NCBI GenBank assembly: GCA_037576215.1
Contig: JBANDB010000008.1
Location: forward strand, 124,001 to 188,000
DNA: 64,000 nucleotides
From: Armillaria gallica
Lineage: Eukaryota; Basidiomycota; Agaricomycetes; Agaricales; Physalacriaceae
Direction of reading: 5' to 3'
A program made the position numbers and the translations under genes. Shown piece after piece: positions 1 through 12,239 of the stretch. The notes beneath the pieces were generated by a model, which searched no databases, was not told the origin of the DNA, and saw only the letters and a program-made list of their open reading frames with translations. Every line of letters starts with the position of its first letter. Positions within the stretch are counted from its first letter, which is position 1.

Positions 1-3000
1 GACCCAACATTGAAACTACATCTTTGACTCTCAGAACTCTGTACATGCTCTGCCAGTCCTTCATTTCCAAAGGCCCCGCAAGCTGCCGGAGTGCCTTGCG
101 CACTTGATTATATGTCACCATGCTCCATGCTTTATCAATGCAGCAGTGGGCCAACAGTTGATTTGATGCTGTTCCGATCTTCTGGCCATGCCCATAAACT
201 CCCTTATGATTGATCACATAGGTCTCCAATATGATTTTCCTTCTCACGATGCCCAGCGCCTCTGATGCCTGAGCACATTGAAGTTCCCATTTGTAATGCA
301 GTAGTCACTTGTCGCATATGATCTTGTGATCTGTTAGGAGCATGGAGGGTAAGAGTAGTTTGATATTCCATGCCACCACCCATTCCCCACCCATGGTGCG
401 ATCTTGTTCATCTTGGATAGAGTGAGTCACTGGCATGTAAACCTGCTGAACCTCCTTCCATGAATCAATCTCCCATCATAACCGAGACGTCTTGTCCAAG
501 ATTTTTACATGTTGTATGTCTGTAGAATGCAGTCCCAGAGCTTTAGTTTCCCTTTGAAGGTCCAACCTAGTAATGCGATCATGAGTGTGAAGTATAGATA
601 CATATGTAAATCCAGACTCACTAAGCTTGTTTGGCGAGTAGCCCATCAGCAATCATCTTGTTGGCCGAAATCAGTGTACCAGTTGAAGTTCCCATTCAGC
701 ATCCGATCCCTCTTCTGCCAGCCCCAAGTGAACAGATGCCATAGTCAGTGCTTCACATGCCATCAGACAACAACAAATATTAGAGATAGAAGCTCTTACA
801 TTTCACAATCGGAATGTTGATGGGCCTAAGACTTCTGTGGCAACGGCAACACCAACTTGGAATGAGCTTGGTTAATTAACAGTGGCATGGCAATCAAGGC
901 GATCATGTGTGCGAGTGGTTCGGGGCACCTCCATGCAGTAGAACAATTCCTCTATATGCAAGAATACACTGCGACTTTAAGTCTGCAAAGTAGTACTGCT
1001 TGGTAGTCGAGTACTAGATGCGAAGGCTATAAGCCAGTAGGGTTCTCTCGAAATGAGAGGGAACAAAAACGGGTATGACGTGAATACCACGAATCCATAT
1101 GAGAAAATGTGCTGCGAGACTAGAAAATGTCGCTCAACGGTAATCGGAGCAGGGTGAACGATGGAGAATAGACTAAACGGTCGGCAATAGTCTATGGGTG
1201 AGCGAGGTGATGAGAAAATGGCGTGGGGACTGCAAGCGGTGAAATAAATGTGGAACAAGGTGCTGAGGGTGGGCTGGTGAGAGAAAACATGGAACTACGA
1301 AAACTGGTGGTGGTACCGGTCCTATATGATGCGATGGTGCTGAGTCAATGTTGAAACTTGTCTGGTGCTGAAACGATCCTATCCTATGTCAAACTAACCT
1401 TCAAGTCCACTCAAGGGACTGATACTATATGAAAACTGGCTGAAACTGATCCTAAGTCTGCTCTGAGACTACCCAAGTGGGCAATGATAACGATGGTGAA
1501 AGTGAAACTGTAAAAACTCCAATGGTGCGAAAGTGAAATGATGACAGCCTATAAAAGATAACGGGGACGAGGTATAGCACAGCGATCACGTATTAGCACA
1601 GTATGAGCATGCACCAATAGTGTTAAGAGCGAAGAGTGTGTAGCGAAGGACTCTTCACAGTTAAAAACTGTGTGATAACTCTGGTGAGCTCAAGAGTCGA
1701 CATGCAATCGAGAATATGCTGGGGTAAACTGTATATTGCCATAGAACGGTGAATAGACGTGGTTTACTGGCGATAGACTAGTGCATGACGATAATTGATG
1801 TAGTCTGGGGTCAACTAGAGATGAACTGCTTTTGAACTACATTTTCTAGCTAGTTTTTATACTACAAGTATGAATTTATAAATAGAGTAAATATGCGAGA
1901 CTTAGTAAGGCTGTAAGGCCTTGGCTTTGTAAAAATCGGAGGAAACATATGATACTTCATCTTCTAAAGTAACAGCAACTCATCAACATTGCCATGTATG
2001 GATGCAAACCGTATGGGGTCGTTGAGCGATGCACGGATTGTTAGGTGCTGTTTAGCTGCAGATTATTTGAGCGATAGTCGTCATGCTGAGGAGTACGCAT
2101 GGGGTAACGTTTTCTTGAAGCCTTGGTGAAGTAACAGCTTTAGTAAACACAGTCTGTAGTTGCCATAGCTGCAATTGCTGTAGCTGGGAGGGTACTCGCC
2201 CCAATCACATCATTTTCATTAAGTGATTAATGAGTGTGTCAACTGGGTGCTTCGGAGTGATGTGTCAATTCTGTATTGGGATGATTGTCAATCGAAGGTG
2301 CCTTGCTGTGATGAAGTATGGCAATTATGATGCATGGCAAGATGGGATGGATAACAAAGCGTGTAAGGAGTGGTTGCCATAGGATGAAAGTGGTATCAGT
2401 GTGCATGCAATCATTGGTTTGCCAAAAGGCCATTGAAGGGACAATAGCGTTAATTAGCAGGCAAAATCCGTGAATTCTGAGCATGCAGAGCCTGGAGGCT
2501 CATCAACATAAGGATTCTGGACCTGGTCATCACTTCTGCGGTGCTTCTCCCAATGTTCTACCCACTCTGTCCATTCCTGTAACCATGCTTTGCCATCATC
2601 TGTAGACAACACAACCATCTCACAAAGAAGCGCAAATGTGACCCGATTCTCTTCACAGCATGGGATGGCATCCTTGATTCTCTGCAAAAGGAGCTTGGCT
2701 TCAACAAATCAGACATATATCATCTCATATGATACTAGACTCATGTAGGCTGATATTTTTCCGCCAATTGTGATCACTCCAAAGATCATCCAAAGTATCT
2801 TGACAACTGCCAGGGCCCATCTCTTTCATGCTGCTTGCAATAGGATTTGACACAGCCCATGTGTGCTCCAGAGCCTCAGCATCGGTCTCTCCAACCAACA
2901 GCTTGAAAGAGAAAGAGAACTCCTATTGACACTCTGAAATGTGTGCAGGCAAGTGGAACTTCAGCACCAGAATAGTGATATCCAATGCCAGCTGTGGCGG

Positions 3001-4130
3001 TGTTAGGTCGGATCCATACACATCAATCCACTTCCACAAGTTCTTGCCAAAGACCTACTGGCAGTATAGTTACACCAGTATTATCTGACAGCTGAGCCAA
3101 TAAGTGATAGTATTCATACTCAGACACCTTCGACATGAATGTCATCATCTGGAAATGGTGCAGGGCAGCAAATGTAATGGTGGTATGTGGCAATTCAACA
3201 GTCGCAGGAAACCATCGTGCATGAAGCATTTGAACTTAGAGTGGCATGGTTTGATAGCATCCACAAAACTATATGTTCACTTTGTGAATGCCCTCTATGT
3301 TGATGATGACCACCTGCCTATCAGACACATGAGGATAGGGACATTTTTCCCATGAAGGATGACCCAGCTGAACCTTGAGGCCTATATCCTGGAGGGTGGT
3401 GCATGTATAGAAGGTGCTGTTCCATTCCTGAAAGTTTGTTTAATCAGAAAAGATGTTGCACCAAAAGGATTTAAAAGACCTACCTCTATTCAGTGAAATG
3501 GTGCATCTTGGTGATCATTAATCATGCATTCAGAGCATAGACTTTGAGCACTGAAGCAGGAGCAGCAGTGAAAGACTGCTGGCTGCTCTCTGTCACAGCT
3601 GTGGCATATCTCCTCACCTGTCCGCTCTTCATGATGCAAGAACTCCTCAAGGTACCTGTCAATTTCTCGAATCCATCGATGGAGTGGTTCATCCTGACAA
3701 ACTGATGTCAGTAGCCTGAAAGCCACCATAATCAGAAGAACTAACCTCAATGGTTCTCCTTTTTCGTGTCAGCTGAACTTGCTGTAACAGTTCATCTGTC
3801 AAGTTGAGTGCCTCGACAAAATCAAATCCTGAGGGAAACAAGGGGGTCGGATGTTCAGAATGTTCTGCATGTTCAGTAGACGGTATTGCAGCATGATCAG
3901 GTGCCTTCATATGAGCCTTGGAATTTGTCTCGCAATTGACATTATGCTTTTTATGTTCATGTATGGTTGGTTCATTGCTTGAGGCGGAAATTTCAATATG
4001 TCGCAGGCAACAGGTCCTAGTGTTTGGTTTGCTATGTGTTCACGATGCCTCTTTCATCATGATACACTCCATGCATCCATTGGGCAAACATTGATAGTGC
4101 TCAATAACACATCGTTGTTGTGTGGACATT
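1..4130 (-). pseudogene. KDZ-type transposase (CxC2 cluster), core deleted and split by LTR
   Basis: Read on the minus strand from about 4130 to the window edge. The N-terminal part (3910-3490) has a WIREIDRYLEEFLHHE stretch followed by a CxxC...CCxC...CxxC...H cluster, the CxC2 domain that precedes KDZ (Kyakuja-Dileera-Zisupton) transposases. The next block has ARWFPATVELPHT (about 3220). It jumps within about 15 codons to KFHLPAHI (about 2955) and then to KEMGPGSCQDTLDD (about 2800), which is the C-terminal KDZ block. The several hundred residues that normally lie between, carrying the catalytic acids, are absent. Coding continues to NPYV at about 2510, is interrupted by a solo LTR (815-2508), and resumes at 814 (VHLGLAEEG) to the window edge. 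Stops, likely introns and the lost core make it inactive. The family call is strong; exon edges are approximate. Confidence 0.8.
815..2508 (+). mobile_element. Solo LTR, family L, copy 1
   Basis: This 1694-bp unit begins TGTTGATGGGCC and ends GGCTCATCAACA, so it has TG...CA ends with short inverted termini, as LTRs do. A copy in inverted orientation lies at 7380-9059, with roughly 90% or better identity in the stretches compared by eye. The differences are mostly transitions, plus a 15-bp internal duplication near 2170 that is present only here. It carries a TATA-like tataaaaga near 1552. It sits inside the KDZ transposase reading frame. No clear target duplication is seen (cggaa on one side, taagg on the other). 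No internal retroelement genes accompany it, so a solo LTR is the simplest reading; a non-autonomous foldback element is the alternative. Confidence 0.7.
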
Positions 4131-4204
4131 GTGTTGAGAGTGGTACACTAGGTGCATGAGTACGTAAAATCATCTGTGATGATTTGAATTGTTGACACTG
4201 AGAA

Positions 4205-4400
4205 AAACAGAAGAATTAATTCATGTATCTGTACAAACTGAAGAATGAATTCAAAGATGGTGAAGTTATGAATTAATACAACTCATGGATACAGTGGATG
4301 AATTAATCCACCAAGTGGAAGAATCAATTCACCCTGCCAGACAGCAATGAATGACTTCATTGATTCCTAGAAAAATAGATGAATCCATTCATCCACAGAC
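4205..4400. repeat. Cluster of GAATTAATTC-like palindromes
   Basis: About 200 bp with repeated short AT-rich palindromic words such as gaattaattcat, gatgaattaatcc, gaatcaattcacc and gaatccattcatcc. Similar clusters recur at 11940-12045, 12945-13225, 15480-15540, 18150-18205, 21685-21880, 26090-26275 and 27880-27916, each between gene blocks. Function unknown. Confidence 0.6.
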
Positions 4401-4579
4401 ACCCCAATGCCAGAACTTGTAGCCCACAGTTCTCTTTCCCTCCCTCCATTGATCTGAAAACTTGACAGTGAGTCTCCCTTCATCCCCAAGATATTGACTC
4501 ACCAATCCTCCTGTAACAGTGATAGATGTCCCAAAATACTCCCATCTATGAACAAAAACAGAGGGTTTCCATCGCTAAT

Positions 4580-4645
4580 AGGGTGTTTCATGACAGCCCC
4601 GATCTTGGTTTTCGAACGTTTTTTGGGCCTTTTTTTAGATTCTTT
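4580..4645 (+). repeat. Left terminal inverted repeat of the Harbinger element
   Basis: The first 21 bp match the reverse complement of 9885-9905 except for one transition (gccccg against gcccca). Further in, both ends carry a ttttcga...ttttttgg...cctttttt pattern. Confidence 0.8.
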
Positions 4646-4846
4646 TTTTGCTCGGCATCTGCAGATTTTTCAAAATATGGTCCCCTATTTCAAGTATGCA
4701 AAAGCAGCGCAGTAGCTGCTTTTGTGGTGATTTTCTGCCCTTTTTTTAAGACATGTTTCATCTGCTTAGTAATACAGCCATAGGCTAGTTCTCATACCAA
4801 GTCCACTACGATTAACACCCTATATCCTGCATTACTGCATGAAATC

Positions 4847-6453
4847 ATGTCTGGCAGAGGATGAGGAAAAGGCACAAGAGGTGGTCAGGCTGGCAAGAAT
4901 AACCCTGAGCCACCTCTGAGCCAGCCTGTTGTCGCCCCTGCTGCTGCACCGACTACTACCCCTTCTGGCTGAAAACCCTGTGCAAAACCCATCCACTGGG
5001 AAGACCATCCTGAATGGACAAACCGCGCAATCAGTTACCTCATTCAGAAGCCGCCATTCTGCATGAAGCTCTTCAGTGATTCAACATCAGATGCCAAAGC
5101 AGAAGACTGAAAGAAGGTACAGGCTAAGGATGGCAAGCTCATCATGTATGGAGTGTTGGCTGAGCACATCTTTACTGGCTTCGATGTTGATCAAGAGCAT
5201 TGCAAAGAGTATGGGAAGGATCCAACTCGGTTTGCATGGTCTACCCAGCAGCAGTTTGCCTGATGAGTTCTCACTATTGGGCTGTCCCTAGTTAATGCTG
5301 AAATAACATGATACAAGGCTCAAAAAGCAGTACCAGGGACATGTAAGGAAGCTGAAGGACACAGGAGGAGGTGTGTTGCCTGAAGATGAAGCAACAAATG
5401 TGATAGGTCTGTTCCCATATAGTTTATAGGTCTGTGCATGCTCATCGATGCCATACAGAAAAGATTTGTAATGAGTGGCCATTCTGGGATGACCTGCATG
5501 CAATCTGGAGAGAGCTTCTGAACTACAATCCTGTTGGGATCAGCAATGCTGAAGGAGAACAGAATCATTCCGAACAAGTGGCACACTTATTTCAGACCAA
5601 GACTCCAAGTTCAGAGCAGCAGCCAGACCATCAGAAGGGTCCAGATAGCGACATCTCAGATGAGCAAAGCAGCGACAAGGATAAGGGGCACAATGACAGC
5701 AGTTTAGATGCTTTCTTGTGTGATGCCAGCCAAGACTGGGATTACGATGCCCTTGACTGATCAATGACCTCCTCTGCAATGGGTAGTGAGGATGTGACAG
5801 TAGCAGGGGATGAGGACGAGGCAGTTGAGAAAGCTGAGCAGTTGAATGTTGATCCACCCCCTGCCAAAGTGCATGCACACCCTTATCCCATCCTAATAGA
5901 GTCCTAATGTTCCCAGCAGATAGTCAAGCATTGCCAAGATGTGAAAGATTTGAAGAAGGACAGAGCAACAACACAGAGCAATAAAAAGGAATGAAAGGGC
6001 ACCAGCCGTGACAATAAAACTGGAAACAGCAGCAAGAAGTGTGGCTACGACACATCAGGCCTTGATAAGATCAACCTGAAGGAGTTAGAAGAAGCAACAC
6101 AGTGTTGTGAGGCAAAGGATATCATCCAGTTGAAGCAGCTGGAGCTTGAGAAGGGGAAGCAGGATGCTAAGCGTCGGAAGATGGAACTGGATGCTCAGCG
6201 AGCGGAACAGGAAGTGATGACAGCTCACTGCATGCTGGATTTGATGCAGAGGCTTTTACTGATGATGCCTCAGGGTCATGTTCCCATTCAACCTACTATG
6301 TCCGAGCCTAGCTCCAGTCAAAACTCTCTTCACGCAAGCTCCAGTGGGTCAGGAATGCCAGCACAGGGACTAGATCTTTTCAACATGCTGCAAGAAGGGC
6401 ATGAAGGACAAGAAGACAGTTTTCATACTTTAGACTACCATAATTATGGGTAA
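4847..6453 (+). pseudogene. Harbinger accessory (SANT/Myb-like) protein, decayed
   Basis: Second gene of the Harbinger element. It starts at an ATG giving MSGRG, then a stop (TGA in place of an Arg codon) and a Pro/Ala-rich linker. The domain that follows begins PIHWEDHPEWTNRAISYLI, then FCMKLFSDSTSDAKAE, typical of the DNA-binding partner carried by fungal Harbinger elements. Downstream, WPFWDDLHAIWRELLNYNPV (about 5480-5535) and an acidic stretch are present. The C terminus is a charged helical region (QLELEKGKQDAKRRKMELDA, about 6130) ending ...DYHNYG at 6453. Several TGA stops fall at likely CGA Arg sites, and one or more introns may be present. Accessory proteins of this kind bind the element ends and help bring the transposase to the nucleus; that role is family knowledge, not shown here. 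Confidence 0.7.
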
Positions 6454-6483
6454 TATATATGGTTTATTCTGATGGCATATCTA

Positions 6484-9400
6484 GAATTCCACTCGCAAAT
6501 AGAGCTTCTTTGACTTTATGATGTTTGTGCTGCCCTGTTGACTCTTGGTGAATATCTGCAAGGACTCATTCATCATCGGATACATTCCCTGCAGAGCTAT
6601 CTGATGAGAGACCTTCTTCAATGAGCTCCTCTTCCCAGTGCAAATCAACTTCATTGGACTCAATGTCATGAATCAGTGTATGGATGACTAAACACATTTG
6701 AATCCATGCAATGGCACATCAATGATCCTCAGGGTTCTTGATTTGCTGGTGTAAACCCTTGAGAGACTGGAAGCGGCCCTTGAGATATCCAACCGCATGC
6801 TCCAAATGTATCCATACCTTGTTGGAATTCAGTATAAAGAAAGTCTAAAGACATGAAGCATGTAAATGAGAAACCCAGTAGTTAAATGTCTTATTCTCAG
6901 GGATGTTTCCAGCTGACTTCTTGTATGGTGTCACACACCAGGCTTCGATAGGATAGGCCAAGTCTGCCCAGATCCACTCATTGCATCTGATAAGCCTCTG
7001 GTGATCACAAACAGTTTGCGATTCAGTGAAGGCCATAGAATCATGGGTACTGCTGCAGTGACCTATGACATAGTCTACGATACACAGGTTGGGAAGCATG
7101 ATGAGCTGTGATACAGAATTAGCTGGCGCTAACAACTGAAGCTAGTAGTTCAGATGCACCTGTACGTTCAATGAGTAATTAGACTTCCTGTCAAAATATG
7201 CCTCTCCGTGATAGGCAGGCTTCTCTGCAAGGGGAACCAATGTTCCATCAACAAGGAGCCACCCATCGCACCATGCAACACACGATGCTGCTTCAACCCA
7301 TGCCTTCGCCTCCTCTTTCTCTCTGGCACTTGGCCAGTGGATCACCTCGTCATGCAGAGAGAGAAACACCACCATGACATGGTGATGAGCCTCCAGGCTC
7401 TGTACGCTCAGAATTCGCAGATTTTGCCTGCTAATTAACACTACTATCCCTTCAACGGCCTTTCAGCAGACCAATGATTGCACGCACATTGATACCACTT
7501 TAATCCTACGGCAACCACTCCTTATGTGCTTTGTAATCCATCCCATCTTGCCACGCATCATAATTGCTGTACTTCATCATGGCAAGGCACCTTCGATTGA
7601 CAATCATCCCAATACGGAATTGATGCATCACTCAGAAGCACCTAGTTGACACGCTCATTGATCACTTAATGAAAATGATGTGATTGGGGCGAGTACCCTC
7701 CCAGCTATGGCAACTACAGACTGTGTTTACTAAGGCTGTTACTTCACCAAGGCCTCAAGAAAACGTTACCCCATGCGTACTCCTCAGCATGATGACTATC
7801 GCTCAAGTAATCCACAGCTAAACAGCACCTAATGATCCATGCATCGCTCAATGACCCCATATGGTTCGCATCCATATGCAGCAATGTTGATGAGTTGCTG
7901 TTACTTTAGAAGATGAAGTACCATATGTTTCCTCCGATTTTTACAAAGCCAAGGCCTTACAGCCTTACTAAGTCTCGCATATTTACTCTATTTATAAATT
8001 CATACTTGTAGTATAAAAACTAGTTAGAAAACATAGTTCAGGGGCAGTTCATCTCTAGTTGACCCAGACTACATCAATTACTGTCATGCTCTAGTCTATC
8101 ACCAGTAAACAATGTTTATTCACCATTCTAAGGCAATATATCATTTACACCAGCATATTCTTGATTGCATGTCGACTCTTGAGCTCACCAGAGTTATCCC
8201 ACGGTTTTTAACTGTGAAGAGTCCTTTGCTACGCGCTCTTTGCTCTTAACACTATTGGTGCATGCTCGTACTGAGCCAATACATGATCGCTGCGCCATAC
8301 CTCACCCACGTTATCTTTTATAGGCCGTCATCATTTCACTTTCACACCATTGGAGTTTTTACTGTTTCCCTTTCATCATCATTATCGTCGCCCACTTGGG
8401 TGGTCTCAGAGCAGACTTAGGATCAGTTCAGCAAGTTTTCGTATAGTATCAGTCCCTTGAGTGGACTTGAAGGTTAGTTTGACATAGGATAGGATTGTTT
8501 CAGTACCAGACCAGTTTCAACATCGACTCAGCACCATTGCATCGTATAGGACCAGTATCATTGCCAAGTTTTCGTAGTTCAACGTTTTCTCTCACCAGTC
8601 CACCCTCAGCACCTCGTTCCACATTTATTTTGCCACTTGTAGTCCCCATGCTGTTTTCTCATCGCCTCGCTCACTCATAGACTATTGCCGACCGTTTAGT
8701 CTATCCTCCATCATTCTTCCCACTCAGATTACTGTCCAGCGATGTTTTCTAGTTTTGCCGCATGTTTTCTCATACGGATCCATAGTATTCACGTCATACC
8801 CATTTTTGTTCCCTCTCACTTCAAGAGAACCCTACTGGCTTATAGCCTTAGCATCTAGTACTCGACTACCAAGCAATACTACTTTGCAGACTTAACGTTG
8901 CAGTGTATTCTTGCGTATAGAGGAATTGTTCTACTGCATGGAGGTCCCCCAAACCACTCACACACACGATCGCCTTGATTGCCGTGCTACTACGTTAATT
9001 ACCCAATCTTGTTCTGAGTTGGTGTTGCTGTTGCCACAGCTGTCTTAAGCCCATCAACAGCATGTTGCATTGACTACTGTCCTGGCAGATACTCCAGCCC
9101 ACTGCACAATCGATTCCACAGAGGCACTGTTGCTGAAATGCCCAAAGCGAAAGAGAGCTATGGCAAGCTGATGGGGAACAGGCATCTCGCTGGCTGATCC
9201 TTTGCTAGCAAAAACAGGGTGACTGTCGATATGGCTTACAAGTGTGTCAAATGTCTCAGGGGAAATGCAAAGGTTCCTCTGAAAATGAGATGGGTCATTC
9301 TGCTTGAACAGCTCAAGGATGAGATATAACTGGGACAGCTTGTGGACCTTGTGGGGCTGGAGAATGTGTGTTTCAGTGAGATACTTGATGTGATCCTGCA

Positions 9401-9713
9401 CAAGGTGCATCTGTCAAATATACCAGTCATCTTCCTCCTCATCAGAAGAGAACTGGCCTTCTGAGACAGCCCTTTCAGTTGGCTAATGTTGCCCAGGTGG
9501 TTCTAGTGAAGAGAGGGAATAGTACGATGAGAACAACAAGATGGAAGACAAAGAAGAGCCATTGCTGTTGTTGCCATCAATATCACGATGTTGAGACTCA
9601 GCATGAGAGCCATCAGCTTCTTGCTTCTGTTTTTGGTGCTGTAGCTTCTGCAGATGGTGTGCATATTTGAGAACACCAAAGAGCAGGCATTGATGAAGGG
9701 GTAATGCAGGCAT
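6484..9713 (-). pseudogene. Harbinger DDE transposase, split by solo LTR
   Basis: The N-terminal half lies at 9713-9060: an acidic lead, then DPSHFQRNLCISPETFDTLV, LAIALFRFGH and VQWAGVSARTVVNAT, the helical region of Harbinger transposases. The frame breaks at the LTR (7380-9059) and resumes at 7379 with VMVVFLSLHDEVIHWP. The DDE nuclease core follows: LLVDGTLVP (first Asp, about 7260), IVDYVIGHCSSTHDSMAF (second Asp, about 7050) and HLEHAVGYLKGRFQSL (Glu, about 6800). PENKTFNYWVSH lies between the last two. The C-terminal acidic tail runs to a stop near 6484. Apart from the LTR there are frameshifts and TGA stops. Domain order and motifs fit HARBI1-like enzymes of basidiomycetes. Confidence 0.8.
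7380..9059 (-). mobile_element. Solo LTR, family L, copy 2
   Basis: An inverted copy of the LTR at 815-2508. On the minus strand it begins TGTTGATGGGCTTAAG at 9059 and ends GGCTCATCACCA at 7380, about 1680 bp. It separates the transposase codons NAT (upstream) from VMVVFLSLHDE (downstream), so it inserted into a Harbinger gene. No exact target duplication remains. The two copies lie 4.9 kb apart head to head and form a large potential foldback. Confidence 0.7.
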
Positions 9714-9839
9714 AAGTAGTACTGGCTAACACAACTCAGGTTATGAAATATGTCTGTAATACTTGGTACTCTGAAGGGTTTCACAATGATGCCTTTTTTA
9801 GCTGTTTTTTGAGCCTTTTTCTCCGTAAATCAAATGCAA

Positions 9840-9905
9840 AAACAGATTGAAAAAGGCTCCAAAAAAGGATCGAAAAATGAGATTGGGGCTGTCATGAAAC
9901 ACCCT
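9840..9905 (-). repeat. Right terminal inverted repeat of the Harbinger element
   Basis: Partner of the repeat at 4580-4645. It ends ...gtcatgaaacaccct, followed directly by the AAT target duplicate at 9906-9908. Confidence 0.8.
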
Positions 9906-9909
9906 AATG

Positions 9910-11921
9910 TCTGCTATCCTCATTTTTTAGCTCTGAGAAGGGCAGATTGGCCCGAACCCAGGCATCTCTGAGAGGCCAGAGAACTGTTCCATAAACAATT
10001 CCCCCCATCTCTTGATGGTGACCAGGCCTTCAAGCATGCACAGTTCATATATGTCAGTATTACTGCCAGTTCACAATGTCTATAGAGCTGATATACACAC
10101 CTAGGCACTTCGTGGCATTCAGAAAAATTGTTGGAGTCGCTTCTTTGTCCAGAAGAGCCAAGCAACACCCACTGAGGGACAAGACTTTGGTTTGACCATG
10201 AACACCGATGGTCTTGCTGCCTCCAAACAGGTGCCTCTCACCAAAGGTGACTGAATGGAAATCCTGGTACATGATAAGACGTTGCCCCTTGGATTTCAGA
10301 ATTGAAGGCACTCACCTCTACAGCCGGGGTGGGAATATGATAATCTCCTCTTTTTGGTGTCATTGGTTAAGTTGTGGGGGATTCTTGAGGTTGTCATCAC
10401 TCTGTAGCATCAAGAATGTTCGCCCAATAACATGCTGTAGATTTTGTCATAACAATATGCCTGAGTTGGATTTCCATGAACAACATGAGAGTAAAATTTG
10501 TGGGGAAACATAGTGTGCAAGCTAGATTTTCACAAGTGAGCAGAATATGGATGACTGGATAATGCTGAACTGATGTCATCAGAACACATGGTGCAACACG
10601 ACTTGTGACTGACCTGGTCCTTTGTCACTCACATCACACATCCAGAGCTAACATGCTAGTTCACTATTTTGGCCAGTCCTTAGTCACTTTGTGCCATGTA
10701 TTAGAGTGAAAATCATATACGTCAACCAAGTGAGTAAAATTCTACCTAATCTTCAATGACATTTTTATGCTACAAGAGCACAAAGTACATCTGTATCAAG
10801 GTCTAGTCCTCACCCCAGCGCAGCCTTCGGAGCTGGAAGTTAGCGTCAAAGCTAGGGCTTATCTGGTCCAGCTCGGAACCCCCTCCCACCTGCTCCCGTG
10901 TGGTTGTGTCATCGGTGTGAGATGGCCCTGCCTCATGATTGTTGGCATATTTGCTGTCGGTCAAACTGGGTAACCACACCAGCTGCCTGGTCAGTATAAC
11001 CCAGTCAAGCATGGTCATTCTGGACTGATGTTAGAAGCCAGGATCAAACATTGGGACTATCTTCAACATACCTTTGCCCTGGTTGGAGGTTGATCATGCC
11101 AGGAGCGACAAGAATCAAGTTGTGGTCATAGAGTTTGCTTGCATCAAAATCAGCCCAGAACGAGTTGAGGTGTGGAGGCCTGGTGTGTACATCAGCATAC
11201 ATCTCAATGAATGGATCAATATCTTACCACTCAGGGGGGATTGGTGGATGATTGACCAAAGTTTCAGTGACAATCTGGTCAATGCGGTACCCATTGTTGA
11301 CTGAACCAGAGAGTGAGTGCATCGTTGAAGTGATGGAGACAGTTATCGGGGGGATGTTCCTGAGTGTGCTGCACAGTGTGGATTCAATGAGACCTGGGCA
11401 ATGAGAGTAATATGAAAACACACTGGTGAGTAGCATACTCTGCAGTGATTGGTGCCACCAGTCATGACAGCCTACCCCTCAGCCTTGATTCACATATCCT
11501 CCAGGTCCTCCAATCCTCTGCCAAATATGGTGTATGGCTGCAGAGCTCGGACAGATCTTTTGGAATCTAGCAGTATGGTCCATCTATGACTCTTATGGGA
11601 CAAAATGCTATGGTAGATGGCGACGCAAGACAACACCGGGTATGACCAAACCTTTGCTACTGGGAAAGAACGTGCCAGTGAGTTTGGCTATCTGGGGAGC
11701 AAGGATCGCATGGTGTGATGCTTGAGGAGTTGATACGTGCAGTCTGTGTCGACTACATGACCACATTGCAGGATCCACACTTGACGAAATGTGATGTTCT
11801 CTCCACTTGGTGTGCATTGAGTGACAGTGGATAAAAAATCAAGAGGGCCAGAACAGAGGCAGCACTGAACTGGGTTATCAGTGTTCATGGTGGTACTGAA
11901 GTCCCAGGTAGGTTGAGTCAT
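9910..11921 (-). pseudogene. Uncharacterised gene with RING-like Cys cluster, decayed
   Basis: The N-terminal end at 11921 reads MTQPTWDFSTT, then CCLCSGPLDF, a spacer, and ILQCGHVVDTDC, a paired-cysteine pattern like a RING or related zinc finger. Further along are SVNNGYRIDQIVTETLV (about 11290) and, after a stop, IDPFIEMYADVY, then FWADFDASKLYDHNLILVA and PGMINLQPGQRYVEDSP (about 11085). A later block (10311-10060) reads VTFGERHLFGGSKTIGVHGQ. Frames change several times, partly through probable short introns and partly through stops. The Harbinger element lies directly downstream. Coding-like sequence beyond it (4579-4500, minus: DGNPLFLFIDGS) suggests the element inserted near the 3' end of this gene. 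No function is assigned; the protein would be a zinc-binding protein of unknown role. Confidence 0.4.
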
Positions 11922-11939
11922 GACTAAATAATGACCCTA

Positions 11940-12045
11940 GCGATGGCATTCGAGGATGAATAAACCCATGAATTAATTCATCACTTGGACCAAGTTGTCG
12001 CACCCATGGGACTTAGACTGATGAATTAATTCACCTTGATGATTT
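11940..12045. repeat. Palindrome cluster (GAATTAATTC type)
   Basis: Two copies of tgaattaattcatc/acc about 60 bp apart (near 11968 and 12023), separated by a segment containing ccaagttgtcgcacccatggg. Confidence 0.5.
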
Positions 12046-12239
12046 TTTCATTGCTTTGCCCAAGTTGTAGTATTAATAGGACAATACAGAACTGCAATCG
12101 AACATGTCAATGCGAGAATCCAGTCAAGATGCACCACAAACAAGTGCAAATGCAATGATCTTCCTCCCTTCAGCTTTCTGCGACTTAAAGACTCTCCTTG
12201 TCACTGGTCTAGGGCTTTAAGCTTTGCCCTTTATCCTCA

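Larger units (their letters stand above)
4580..9905. mobile_element. PIF/Harbinger-type DNA transposon with nested LTR
   Basis: The ends are inverted repeats starting AGGGTGTTTCATGACAGCCCC at the left (4580), with the reverse complement ending at 9905. Similarity continues for about 60 bp into T-rich sequence. A 3-bp AAT lies directly outside both ends (4577-4579 and 9906-9908), the size of a Harbinger target duplication. Inside are the two genes expected of this superfamily, pointing at each other: an accessory DNA-binding protein (plus) and a DDE transposase (minus). A 1.68 kb LTR (7380-9059) sits in the transposase, so the original element was about 3.65 kb. Both genes contain stops, so the copy is dead. 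Confidence 0.85.
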
